This document shows positions 52,972-62,274 of a stretch of DNA of 64,000 nt, one piece after another. The DNA is from CAZICM01 sp964537685 (lineage in GTDB: Bacteria > Myxococcota_A > Polyangia > Polyangiales > Polyangiaceae): positions 129,851-193,850 of the forward strand of contig CAZICM010000013.1 in the NCBI GenBank assembly GCA_964537685.1. The letters are read 5' to 3'. How positions within the stretch are numbered: position 1 is the stretch's first letter; every line of letters starts with the position of its first letter. The translations under genes and the position numbers were made by a program. Below the pieces are notes generated by a model. The model saw nothing but the letters and a program-made list of their open reading frames with translations. It was not told the origin of the DNA and searched no databases.

Positions 52972-55074
52972 ATGCGTATGAAGCGTCTGTCTATTCTGTC
53001 GTTATGCATTCTCACGGGTTGTGGGAACAATACAGTTCAAACATCAAGCGGTTCGGCCAATTCTGCGGTGGCCACCGGCGCGGCCTCGAGCGCGCCCGCC
53101 GCCACGCTTTCGGCACCGGCGTCAAGCGCCTCCTCCTCCGCCCAGGCGCCCGAAACGGCTTCATCGGCGCCCGATGTGGTGGCCACGGCTTCGCCCGGCT
53201 ATGAAGCGGGGCCTTCGGTGATGACGGCGGGTTCGGTCGACGGCGCGGCGCTTCGAAAGCGGCATGTCGATCGAATGAAGAGCGACAGTTCGGCCGTGAC
53301 GCTGCTGGCGGGAAAAGGTCCGCTCGAGCTGGGCAAGCGCATTTGCGAAGCGGCTGTTCCAAAGCGGCCCAAGGCCACGCCTGTTTTATTGAAGCCCAAT
53401 CTGTGCGGATTTGACGGCGTAAAAGATCCGGCGAAATTCAAGGGCGATGATGGTGTGACGGGACGTGTAACGCAGCCTGAATTTATGCGGGGCGTGGTTC
53501 AATGCCTGAAGGAGCGGGGGCACACAAAAATTACCATTGCGGAAGGCTGCGGGCATTCTCATAAGTTTTGGAAAGATTTAATTAAAATGACGGGCTACGA
53601 GGCGATGGCGGCGGAGGAAAATGTCGCGCTCGTGGCCATGGATGACGACGGTGTGTACGACGTGGAAGGCGACAAACCCGGCAAACCGATGGCGATTTCG
53701 GGAATAGGCAAGACATCGGTGCCCAATTTGCTGCTGCCCAAGGTATTGGCCGAGCATTTGGATCAAGGCTTATTTATTTCGGTGCCTAAATTAAAAGCCC
53801 ATCGTTATTCGGTGATTTCGGTGGCCATTAAGGGAATGCAGGGCACGGTGATGCTTTCGGATAGTTCGCCCGCGTATAAGCAAAAATGGCGGATGCACCG
53901 CGAGCTTAAAGAATATTTAACGAAGAAAAAAGAGGGGGATGAAGACCGGGCGCTGTATGTGTCGACGCTGCGGACATTTGCCGAGCGGATGGTGGATGTG
54001 CTCGAGATATCGGCGCCGGATGCGGTATTGGTCGATGGAAGTCCGGCCATGGCGGGCGATGGTTTTCAATTGATGGTGCCCAGCGCCGAAATGGTGGCGA
54101 TTGGGGGAACCAATCCGGTGCGCGTGGATCAGGTGGCGGCGCAATTTATGGGTGTGTGGGATAGCGCGGCGCTTGCGCGGGAGCTGGGCGGTCATCGGAC
54201 GAGTCCTTTAATCGATGCGGCGCAAAAGCGTTTTAAGCTGGATTTAAAGAGTACGGTGGTCGAGGGGGATGGGGCGGATTTATTAAAATCGCCCAGGCCC
54301 GTGCATTTTAAGGCAATGGCTCCATTTCGATTGGATTGGGACCCTGGGCAGGCGCCTTTGGCCGGCGGGCCTCCGAAGGGGGTTCCGACCGCGCCTTTGC
54401 CCGCTCAGCCCGAAACTCCCGCAGGTAATTCTGGCAATACCAAGAAATTGGAAGCGATTGCGGCCGCATTGGGTGCGAATGAAGAGCCGGTCATTGACGG
54501 CAAGGGAAACGATGCGGCGTGGGCGAAGGCGAAGGCGCTGCAGTGGAATACCGATTATGCGGGCGCGGCGACGGGGTATTCGACGAAGGCCCGGTTTTTA
54601 TGGTCGAAGAAAGGGTTATTTGTTTTGTTTGAGCTGTCGGGGGCCGGGTTTTTTACGGATCAATCGAAGCCGGTAAAAGAAGAGCGCAAGGCGCTGTGGC
54701 AAGAGGATTGTGTTGAATTGTTTTTGACGCCCGATCCCAATGCGCCGAAGCGATATTTTGAAGTGGAAATCGGGCCATTTGGGCATTTTTTTGATTTGTC
54801 GATCGATAAAGAAAACAACAAGAGCGATACGGCGTGGTCGGCGGGGCTCCAGATTGGAACAACACGCGATGAAAATGCAAAGACGGCGCTGATTGAAGTG
54901 CTGCTTTCGGCGCCGGATATTGTGAATGTGTTAAAGGCGGGAGCCCGATTGCCAATGAATTTATACCGGATGGAGGGGAAGGATCCCCGGAATTATTTGG
55001 CGTGGAGTCCTCCCCGGACCAAGAAGCCGAATTTTCATGTGCCCGAGGCGTTTGGCGTGCTGGTGCTCGAATAA
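52972..55074 (+). CDS. Lipoprotein with DUF362 and CBM9-like domains
   Basis: 700 residues. The ATG at 52972 has GAGG 5 bases upstream. Lipobox ILTGC, then an Ala/Ser linker to residue 65. DUF362 region about 90-445 (VLLKPNLCG, HTKITIAEGCGHSHKFWKDLIKMTGY, ISVPKLKAHRYSVISVAIKGMQG, PDAVLVDGSPAMAGDGFQLM). No 4Cys ferredoxin cluster is present. A Pro-rich linker follows, then a domain at about 490-700 (PVIDGKGNDAAWAKA, VKEERKALWQEDCVELFLTPD, YFEVEIGPFGHFFDL) with the shape of a family 9 carbohydrate-binding module. Only 18 bases after bufC, so probably cotranscribed; a bufferin-linked role is inference. Confidence 0.82.
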   Translation: MRMKRLSILSLCILTGCGNNTVQTSSGSANSAVATGAASSAPAATLSAPASSASSSAQAPETASSAPDVVATASPGYEAGPSVMTAGSVDGAALRKRHVDRMKSDSSAVTLLAGKGPLELGKRICEAAVPKRPKATPVLLKPNLCGFDGVKDPAKFKGDDGVTGRVTQPEFMRGVVQCLKERGHTKITIAEGCGHSHKFWKDLIKMTGYEAMAAEENVALVAMDDDGVYDVEGDKPGKPMAISGIGKTSVPNLLLPKVLAEHLDQGLFISVPKLKAHRYSVISVAIKGMQGTVMLSDSSPAYKQKWRMHRELKEYLTKKKEGDEDRALYVSTLRTFAERMVDVLEISAPDAVLVDGSPAMAGDGFQLMVPSAEMVAIGGTNPVRVDQVAAQFMGVWDSAALARELGGHRTSPLIDAAQKRFKLDLKSTVVEGDGADLLKSPRPVHFKAMAPFRLDWDPGQAPLAGGPPKGVPTAPLPAQPETPAGNSGNTKKLEAIAAALGANEEPVIDGKGNDAAWAKAKALQWNTDYAGAATGYSTKARFLWSKKGLFVLFELSGAGFFTDQSKPVKEERKALWQEDCVELFLTPDPNAPKRYFEVEIGPFGHFFDLSIDKENNKSDTAWSAGLQIGTTRDENAKTALIEVLLSAPDIVNVLKAGARLPMNLYRMEGKDPRNYLAWSPPRTKKPNFHVPEAFGVLVLE

Positions 55075-55077
55075 TGA

Positions 55078-55902
55078 TCAGCGCTGCTGAAGCAATACAG
55101 ATTTAATTTCGCCGTCCTCAGATCGTTCGGCGCCCGTTAAATATATGCGGGCGCCGTTTTCTATTTCGATCTGGAGCTGCTGTATTGCATTTTCATCGTC
55201 TGGATCGATCTTTCGGTTGTATTGAGCCGCGTTTTTTTCCGCGCCCGCTTTTAAGCAATGAAATAATGTATCGTTTTGGATATCAATGCTATAGCATAGG
55301 GTTTCGGGATAGGTGTGGGCAGGCGTATAGGCCGACAAAAGAAGCATTTCGCCGATCGCCGCATGGGTGGTGATGCTGGAGCTGTTCCACTGCGTGGCGC
55401 CTTGCTGTTTTTTGGCGCGCGCGACGGCTATGGCCATGACTTTGGTGAGCATGGCCAATCCAGGTATTTTTTCTTGGCTCAGTGCAACGTTAATCGATGA
55501 GAGGTTGTGTCCAAACCAGGTGCCGGGTTCGATGCAGGGAATGCCTACCCACATCGAAATGGGAACCAATCCGTCGAGATTTTTTCCGTAGACGCGCAGG
55601 GCGGTCTTGGGCAATTCGTTGAGAGGGCGTAAAAATCCAAAGATAATGCCTGGCATTTCGCCGCAATCAAAGAGTACCCAGCGCGGCATCAGCATATCCG
55701 CAGGGCCAAATGTGGCTCCATCCAAGGCGTGGAGGCCGTCGATAAGGCTGCGGCTGCGGAGTTCGGTAGGGTCGAATATACAATCGGGCGCGATGGGAAT
55801 GCCCATGGGCGCGAGGTTTAAATAGGGAAGGCTGGCCTTTTGGGCGACGAGGAAGGGGCGGGCCGTTTGGAGGATGCTCGTGTAGCGGGGCGCGGGCTGC
55901 AT
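55078..55902 (-). CDS. Conserved-looking hypothetical protein
   Basis: 274 residues, no signal peptide or membrane segment. Protein-like throughout (LNLAPMGIPIAPDCIFDPTELRSRSL, PRWVLFDCGEMPGIIFGFLRPL, AMLTKVMAIAVARAKKQQGATQW). No family motif is recognised. Convergent with the DUF362 gene and upstream of nothing else on its strand except the aldo/keto reductase-like gene, which ends 5 bases before its start; they are likely cotranscribed. Confidence 0.7.
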   Translation of the reverse strand: MQPAPRYTSILQTARPFLVAQKASLPYLNLAPMGIPIAPDCIFDPTELRSRSLIDGLHALDGATFGPADMLMPRWVLFDCGEMPGIIFGFLRPLNELPKTALRVYGKNLDGLVPISMWVGIPCIEPGTWFGHNLSSINVALSQEKIPGLAMLTKVMAIAVARAKKQQGATQWNSSSITTHAAIGEMLLLSAYTPAHTYPETLCYSIDIQNDTLFHCLKAGAEKNAAQYNRKIDPDDENAIQQLQIEIENGARIYLTGAERSEDGEIKSVLLQQR

Positions 55903-55907
55903 TTTAT

Positions 55908-56738
55908 TTAAATACCCGCATAGCCTATTTTGCCGGTGGCAGTGCTTCGGACGGCATCGCCAAATTGTCTGACTTCCGCCATCCGGCTTTCTGGCAGGGG
56001 TCCCTCGAGAACTCCCTTGGTATTGGCCAATAATTCATCGCGGTTGCGGGCTCCGCAGAGGACGACATTGACGCGGGGATGGCTGAGCGCAAATCGATAG
56101 CATTCGGGCGCGCTCATGGCTTTAAATTCTTTGACGGGTTTTAGAAGGCGGCCCCAGCGGGTGGCTGTATACGATACAATGGCTGGGCTATCCGATAAAT
56201 TTTGAGACAAGCCCGCAAAGATTTCTTTTTCGGCGCCCCGGTGGGCCGCGTTGTAGCGGATCATCAGCGCATCGAGATGGAGTTCGTCGGTGAGCGCGCG
56301 GGCCATGACGCGATCGTGGCAGGAAATGGCCAGACCCTTGATTTTGCCTTCTTCTTTGAGTTTGGCCATGGCCTTCCAGGTGTTTCCCTCGACATACCAA
56401 TGGGATTGAACCCAGAAGAGGTGAAAGATATCGATTTGTTCGACGCCAAAATATTTGGCGGATTTTGCGAAGGCGCGGGGCACTGTGGCGCCAAAGGGTA
56501 AATTGGCGCCGGAGCCAATGATGATTTTATCGCGGTGGCCGGCTTTGATGAGGCGGCGCACGCCTTCGGCGAGGCCCTTCATGGTGGGTGTGACAAAGAA
56601 ATAATTGATGCCCAGTTCATGAAAGGCGTATTCGGTGTCTTCGGCGCTGATGCCGTAGGAGCCGCCTAAACCCAGGGGGGCGGCGAGCAAACCGGTATTT
56701 CCAAAGGGGCGCGGGCTTAATCGGATGTCGTCGGGCAT
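55908..56738 (-). CDS. Aldo/keto reductase-fold protein lacking the catalytic tetrad
   Basis: 276 residues from the ATG at 56738 (a TTG at 56771 is possible). The fold is clear: RPFGNTGLLAAPLGLGGSYGIS, KLKEEGKIKGLAISCHD, LDALMIRYNAAHRGAEKEIF, HPRVNVVLCGARNRDELLANTKGV. But where the family has GINFFDTAxxY, this protein has GINYFFVTPTM (Asp to Phe48, Tyr to Met53); the catalytic Lys position is Gly77 in IIIGSGANL; and the His position is Phe108 in IDIFHLFWV. It is therefore unlikely to be an ordinary reductase. It precedes the hypothetical gene at 55078. Confidence 0.85.
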   Translation of the reverse strand: MPDDIRLSPRPFGNTGLLAAPLGLGGSYGISAEDTEYAFHELGINYFFVTPTMKGLAEGVRRLIKAGHRDKIIIGSGANLPFGATVPRAFAKSAKYFGVEQIDIFHLFWVQSHWYVEGNTWKAMAKLKEEGKIKGLAISCHDRVMARALTDELHLDALMIRYNAAHRGAEKEIFAGLSQNLSDSPAIVSYTATRWGRLLKPVKEFKAMSAPECYRFALSHPRVNVVLCGARNRDELLANTKGVLEGPLPESRMAEVRQFGDAVRSTATGKIGYAGI

Positions 56739-56792
56739 GGCAGCCGGCGAGAATAGCTCATCCGGCGCCAAGGGCGTTCTTTTTATTTGGTT

Positions 56793-59700
56793 TTATTTGG
56801 TTTTGTAATGAAGCAGCGTCCGTAGTACTTCGCCCGTGGCCGTGGGCTTTGCCGCGATATCTATGGGCGTTCCATTGGCGATGACTCTTCCGCCCCCAGC
56901 TCCGCCTTCAGGACCCAATTCAATCACGTAGTCGGATGCGGCAATCACTGTAGGATGGTGCTCGATAATGATTAATGTGTCTCCCCGCTGGACGAGGCGA
57001 TCGAGTACGCCAATCAATCGTTTTACATCGGATAGATGCAATCCGGTGGTCGGTTCATCCAATACGTAGAGGGTGTTTTTATCCCGGGCGTGGGTGCCCA
57101 ATTCGGCGGCGAGTTTTAGCCTTTGGGCTTCGCCTCCGGAAAGGGTGTGGGAGCCTTGGCCAATGCGCAAATAGCCCACGCCTAAATCGCACATGGTGAT
57201 AAGGGGCGCGCGGATTTTTGGATGCGCGGAAAAGAGCGCCGCGGCATCCTCGGCGGATAAATTGAGTATATCGCCTATCGAATGGCCTAAATAGCGGACA
57301 TCGAGCGTGGCAGGCTCGAATCTTCGGCCTTCGCACGATTCGCAGGTTGTGGTGACGTCGGGAAGGAATGACATTTCATGAGATATGGCTCCTTGTCCTT
57401 CGCATTGGGAGCAGCGTCCGCCCGCGCCGGTATTGAATGAAAAGCGGGCAGCGCTATAGCCGCGCACTTGGGCGTCGGGGGTTTTGGCGAAGAGTTTCCG
57501 GATTTCGTCCCAAATACCTAAGAATGTGGCGGGTACGCTTCTGGGTGTGCGGCCTATGGGCGATTGATCGACGGAGAGGGCGCGGCTAATTCGTTTGGTA
57601 TTTTTTGGCATTTGAAGGGATTGGTGCGCGCCGGGTTCGGGTGTCTCTAGGCCCAGTTGTTTTCGGATGGCGGGATAGAGGACGCTTCGCACAAGGGTGC
57701 TTTTTCCCGAGCCGGATACGCCCGCGATTACGTTCATGCGGGCTGTGGGCAGGCGGAGGGTTTCAATTTTTAAATTGTGTTCGCGGGCTCCCTGAACTTC
57801 GATCCATTCGCCGTCCGATAGGGTGTTTATTTCGATGCGATTGCGAAGGCCGCCGATATTATGCTCGTCGGCGAGGGCCATGGCCGTTTTGGATTCGTGG
57901 TGAGACAGCACGGCGGAGGGAGGGCCGCTCGCGATCAAGCGGCCGCCTTGGTTGCCGCCGGATGGTCCGAGATCGACGAGGAAATCGGCCGCGCGGATGG
58001 TGTCGGAATCGTGTTCGACCATGAGTACGGTGCTGCCTGTGCTGAGCAATTTTTTTAAATTTCCAATCAATCTCTTGGTATCTCGAGGGTGAAGGCCAAC
58101 GGTGGGCTCGTCGAGCACATAGAGGGCGCCTGTTAAGCCGGAACCCAATTGGGCGGCGAGCCGGAGGCGCTGCATTTCTCCGCCTGAAAGCGTGAGCGCG
58201 GGGCGGTTGAGGCTTAAGTAGGACAAGCCGACTTCACCCACGAATTCAAGGCGCCGCAGGAGTTCTTTGCAGGGTGCCTCGGCGATGATGGCGTCTTTGC
58301 CCGTGAATTGGAGCTGTTTGGCCCAGCGGATGGCTTCGCCGATATCGCGTTCGCATACGGTGTGATAGCGCTCGCCATGCAATCGGACGCCGCGGGGTAT
58401 GGGCGCGAGACGGCTTCCTTTGCAGGCTGGGCAGGGCGGGCCGGCCTGGAGTTCGGTGCTTTCGCCTTCGCTTCCGCCTTCGATGCCGGTGCCTTCGCAG
58501 GTTTCGCAGCGGCCTTGTTTGGTGTTGAAGGAAAACCAGCGGGGATCGAGTTCGGGAACGCCTTTTCCGCAGCGGGGGCAGGCTCTTTGGGTGGAGAAGA
58601 GTTCTTCGGCGCTGTCTGGTTTGGATTCTTGGATGGGGCGGATTTTTAGGGTGCCTTTGCCCAGGGAGAGGGCTCGTTCAAAATCATAGTAATGCAACTC
58701 GCCCAGATTTCCTTCCAATATGATTAAATCAATTGAATGTTCGCGGCGTTTATCGAGCTTGGGCGGTTTATCGGTGCTGACTTTTTTTCCATCGGCGATC
58801 GCGAAGGCAATGCCCTTTTGGGCAGCTTGGGTGAAGACATCGAGGTGATTGCCTTTGCGGGCCGAGACAACGGGCGCTGTTAATAGGTATTCGCCTTCTT
58901 TGTCCGCGAGCATTTCATAGATTTCTTCGGGCCGCCTGGGTTCGATGGGAAGGTCGCACGATGGGCAATGGGGCTTGCCGACTTTGGCATATAAAAGCCT
59001 TAAATAATGGGCGATTTCGGTGACGGTTGCGACGGTTGAATTGGCGCCGGAGCGGGCGGTGCGCTGTTCCAATGCGATCGAGGGGGGTACCCCGGTGACG
59101 CGGCCGACATCGGGTTTGGGAAGGGTGGGCAGGAATTGGCGGGCGTAGGGGGTGAGGGTTTCGAGAAAGCGCCGCTGGCCTTCGGCGAAAATGACATCAA
59201 AGGCGAGTGTGCTTTTGCCCGATCCGCTGGGTCCGGTGATGACGGTCATCGCGCCGTGGGGGACGTCTACGGAGATGTCGCGGAGGTTGTGTTCGCGGGC
59301 GCTTTGAATATGAATGAATGTTTTTTCATTTTGATTGGATTTATTCGCGGATTGGATTGGTCCGGCTGTTCGCGGTTTTTTCTTGGGCACGAGCCGGAGG
59401 CGGGGCGCTTGTTCTTTTTGAGCGTAATAGGCGCGGAGGGCGAGTCCGGTGCGGGTGTCTTGTGCGGCGATGCTGGAAGGGGTGCCCGCGGCGACGACCG
59501 AGCCCCCTTCCCTTCCAGCGCCGGGGCCTAAATCGATGACCCAATCGGCATGGGAAATCACGTCCAGATCGTGGTCAACGACAATGACGCTCGCGCCCGC
59601 GCGGACGAGGTTTTCCATGGCTTGGTTTAAGAGGGATACTTCATCGGAATGCAATCCGGCGCTAGGTTCGTCCAATATGAAGAGATTGGATGCGGCGGAT

Positions 59701-62192
59701 TGGGTGAGGGCGCGGGCGAGTTTGAGGCGCTGGGCTTCGCCTCCCGAAAGCGTGGAGAGGGGCTGGCCCAGGGAGAGATAGCCTAAACCCAATTGGATAA
59801 GCGGGCGGAGGCGGCGTTCGATGGTGGGCTGATAATCAAAGAAGCGTAATGTGTCTTCAATCGAAAGGGAAAGGACATCGGCGACGTTCAATCCGTCCAT
59901 TTTGACGGACAATACGTCCTCATTGAAACGCCGGCCCTGGCAGACGGGGCAGGTCATGGAAACATCGGCGAGGAATTGCATTTCAATGGTTTCGTAGCCC
60001 TCGCCCGCGCAGGCTTCGCAGCGGCCGAGGCCGACATTAAAAGAAAAATGTCCGGGGCCAAATCCAAGCACGCGGGACTTGGGTTCTTCGGCGAAGAGCG
60101 TGCGGATGATGGTCCAGGCTTCGGTATAGGTGGCGGGATTGCCTCGCGATGTGCGGCCGAGCGGGGTTTGATCGACGAGGGTGACGCTTTGGATGCCGGA
60201 TGTTCCTTCAATTCGATGGTATTTTCCGGGGGCTTCGATGTCTTGGTAGCCCCGGGCTTTGGCGATGGCTCTGTACAAAATATCTTCGGCCAAGGTGCTT
60301 TTGCCCGAGCCGCTGGGGCCGGTGATGGCGACGATGCGATTGAGCGGTATTTTTACCGTAATGTCTCTTAAATTGTTTTCGCGGGCGCCGGCGATGGTGA
60401 TGGCCGGATCGTTTTCGGATAGGGATGCGCGGGTATTGTCCTCGAGGCTGGCAGTGCCGGAGAGGGCGCGGCCCGTGGCTAGATCGATTCGGCCAATCAA
60501 TTCGCTGGGAGGTCCGTCGAATACGATGTTTCCGCCTTTGTTTCCCGCGCCCGGGCCAAGCTCGATCACCCGATCGCATTGGCGGATAATGGAAGGTTCG
60601 TGTTCAATGACAAGCACTAGATTTCCGCGGGAAGATAGTTCTCTCATCGCTTCGGCGAGAGGCGGTATATCGCTGGGATGCAATCCAACGGTTGGTTCAT
60701 CCAATACAAACATTGCTCCGGTGAGAGAAGTTCCCAGGGCGGATGTGAGGGCGACACGCTGCGCTTCTCCGCCTGAAAGGGTGCGGGCTTGGCGATCGAA
60801 GGTGAGGTAGCCCAGGCCGACGCGATCGAGATAGCGAAGCCGTTCGAGGAGTTCGGTTCGGGCGAGTTCGCCTTGGCCGGTATGGGTGCGGAGCTGTTCG
60901 AGCAGGGTTTTGGCTTCTTTGATTTCCAAGGCGTGCCATTGGCCGAGATCGAGGCCAAGGACGCGGTACAGCAGGGATGCGGGCGAGAGGCGTTTGCCTT
61001 GGCAGCGGGCGCAGGGATCGTAGGAGCGGTAGCGCGATAACAGCACGCGGACGTGCATTTTGTAGGTGCGGCCTTCGAGCCATTCAAACCAGGCTTTGAC
61101 GCCGGGATACCGGCCGCCCCGCCATGAGCCTTCGCCTTCGAGTACGGCGCGTTTTTGTTCTTCGCTGAGCGAGCTCCAGGGCGCGTCGGTGGGGATATTT
61201 TTTCGTTCGCAAAATTTTAAAAGCAGTTTGCGTTCGTCGGCGCTGGAGGAGCCGCTCCACGCCCGGATGGCGCCCGATTGAATGGATTTATTTTCATCAG
61301 GAATGACTTTGTTGTAATCAATTCCGATCGTGCGTCCGAATCCCCGGCATGCAGGGCATGCGCCGATGGGCGACTGATACGAAAATAAGCCGGGTCTGGG
61401 AGGGTCGAAGGTGCTGGCGCAATCGGGGCAAATAAAGCCTTGGGCCATGCGGATGCGGGTGTGTTTGGCGCCGTCGGGAAAAATAATGCCGGCGATTCCT
61501 TGGGGAGCGCGGGAAAAGGCTTGTTCCAGCGCGGCGCCGAGGCGGCGCTTTTCGCTTGGGCCGATGCGTATGCGATCGATGACGATTTCGGCCGTGCCTT
61601 GGGGGGAAATGGCGTCGCTGGGGGCGATTTCGTCGATGTCCCACACTTTGTTTTTGGCAAAGAGTTTTCGGTAGCCGGCGGATAGAAGCTGGTCGCGCAA
61701 TTCTAAATAGGCTTCGGTTCCAGGGACGCGGACGCTGTAGGTGATGATGGCTTGTTTGCCTTCGTGTTCGGATGTGGCGCGTTCGGCGGCTCTTTCGGCA
61801 TCGGAATAGACAGCGGTTTTTTTGCAGCCGGGGCAAACGGGCAAGGCTTCGCGGGCAAATAAGGCGCTGATATAGCTTTCTACGTCGGCCATGGTGGCGA
61901 CGGTGGAGCGCGAGCTTTTGATGGGGGCGCGGCGATCGACGGCGACGGCGGCGGCGATGGGATCGAGGCTGTCGGTGGGCGGGCGTTCGAGGCGTTCGAG
62001 GAATTGGCGGGCGTAGGGGCTAAAGCTTTCGACGAAGCGGCGCTGGCCTTCGGCATAGAGGGTATCGAGCGCGAGGGACGATTTGCCCGCGCCGGAGACG
62101 CCTGTGATGGCGATAAGCGTGCCTGGAGCTAGGTCGGCGTTGATGTGTTTGAGGTTGTGGGTGCGGGCGCCGCGGAGCCTGACCGAATGCAT
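56793..62192 (-). CDS. uvrA: Double-length UvrA (two fused UvrA units)
   Basis: 1799 residues, nearly twice normal UvrA (about 940). Four Walker A motifs: GVSGAGKSS (31-39), GPSGSGKST (about 622), GPSGSGKST (about 982) and GVSGSGKST (about 1486). Four ABC signatures of the form TLSGGE(A/M)QR and four Walker B motifs (VLDEPTVGLH, ILDEPSAGLH, VLDEPTVGLH, VLDEPTTGLH). Zinc-finger pairs such as CPDC...CPAC, CEAC...CPVC, CPRC...CETC and CSQC...CESC appear in both halves. UvrA finds DNA lesions and loads UvrB in nucleotide excision repair. A fused form is known in Chlamydia. No uvrB or uvrC is in the window. Confidence 0.95.
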   Translation of the reverse strand: MHSVRLRGARTHNLKHINADLAPGTLIAITGVSGAGKSSLALDTLYAEGQRRFVESFSPYARQFLERLERPPTDSLDPIAAAVAVDRRAPIKSSRSTVATMADVESYISALFAREALPVCPGCKKTAVYSDAERAAERATSEHEGKQAIITYSVRVPGTEAYLELRDQLLSAGYRKLFAKNKVWDIDEIAPSDAISPQGTAEIVIDRIRIGPSEKRRLGAALEQAFSRAPQGIAGIIFPDGAKHTRIRMAQGFICPDCASTFDPPRPGLFSYQSPIGACPACRGFGRTIGIDYNKVIPDENKSIQSGAIRAWSGSSSADERKLLLKFCERKNIPTDAPWSSLSEEQKRAVLEGEGSWRGGRYPGVKAWFEWLEGRTYKMHVRVLLSRYRSYDPCARCQGKRLSPASLLYRVLGLDLGQWHALEIKEAKTLLEQLRTHTGQGELARTELLERLRYLDRVGLGYLTFDRQARTLSGGEAQRVALTSALGTSLTGAMFVLDEPTVGLHPSDIPPLAEAMRELSSRGNLVLVIEHEPSIIRQCDRVIELGPGAGNKGGNIVFDGPPSELIGRIDLATGRALSGTASLEDNTRASLSENDPAITIAGARENNLRDITVKIPLNRIVAITGPSGSGKSTLAEDILYRAIAKARGYQDIEAPGKYHRIEGTSGIQSVTLVDQTPLGRTSRGNPATYTEAWTIIRTLFAEEPKSRVLGFGPGHFSFNVGLGRCEACAGEGYETIEMQFLADVSMTCPVCQGRRFNEDVLSVKMDGLNVADVLSLSIEDTLRFFDYQPTIERRLRPLIQLGLGYLSLGQPLSTLSGGEAQRLKLARALTQSAASNLFILDEPSAGLHSDEVSLLNQAMENLVRAGASVIVVDHDLDVISHADWVIDLGPGAGREGGSVVAAGTPSSIAAQDTRTGLALRAYYAQKEQAPRLRLVPKKKPRTAGPIQSANKSNQNEKTFIHIQSAREHNLRDISVDVPHGAMTVITGPSGSGKSTLAFDVIFAEGQRRFLETLTPYARQFLPTLPKPDVGRVTGVPPSIALEQRTARSGANSTVATVTEIAHYLRLLYAKVGKPHCPSCDLPIEPRRPEEIYEMLADKEGEYLLTAPVVSARKGNHLDVFTQAAQKGIAFAIADGKKVSTDKPPKLDKRREHSIDLIILEGNLGELHYYDFERALSLGKGTLKIRPIQESKPDSAEELFSTQRACPRCGKGVPELDPRWFSFNTKQGRCETCEGTGIEGGSEGESTELQAGPPCPACKGSRLAPIPRGVRLHGERYHTVCERDIGEAIRWAKQLQFTGKDAIIAEAPCKELLRRLEFVGEVGLSYLSLNRPALTLSGGEMQRLRLAAQLGSGLTGALYVLDEPTVGLHPRDTKRLIGNLKKLLSTGSTVLMVEHDSDTIRAADFLVDLGPSGGNQGGRLIASGPPSAVLSHHESKTAMALADEHNIGGLRNRIEINTLSDGEWIEVQGAREHNLKIETLRLPTARMNVIAGVSGSGKSTLVRSVLYPAIRKQLGLETPEPGAHQSLQMPKNTKRISRALSVDQSPIGRTPRSVPATFLGIWDEIRKLFAKTPDAQVRGYSAARFSFNTGAGGRCSQCEGQGAISHEMSFLPDVTTTCESCEGRRFEPATLDVRYLGHSIGDILNLSAEDAAALFSAHPKIRAPLITMCDLGVGYLRIGQGSHTLSGGEAQRLKLAAELGTHARDKNTLYVLDEPTTGLHLSDVKRLIGVLDRLVQRGDTLIIIEHHPTVIAASDYVIELGPEGGAGGGRVIANGTPIDIAAKPTATGEVLRTLLHYKTK

Positions 62193-62274
62193 GGTGTGGG
62201 GCGCGCTGTAGATCGGCTGGGCTGTGATTTCCAGTGGGTATTGTGGGCGGGCCGCGATGTACTTCTGGCAATGA

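Noticed and set aside
56975..61685. Many plus-strand frames opposite uvrA
   Set aside because: They are shadows of the GC-rich uvrA coding strand with no domain features.
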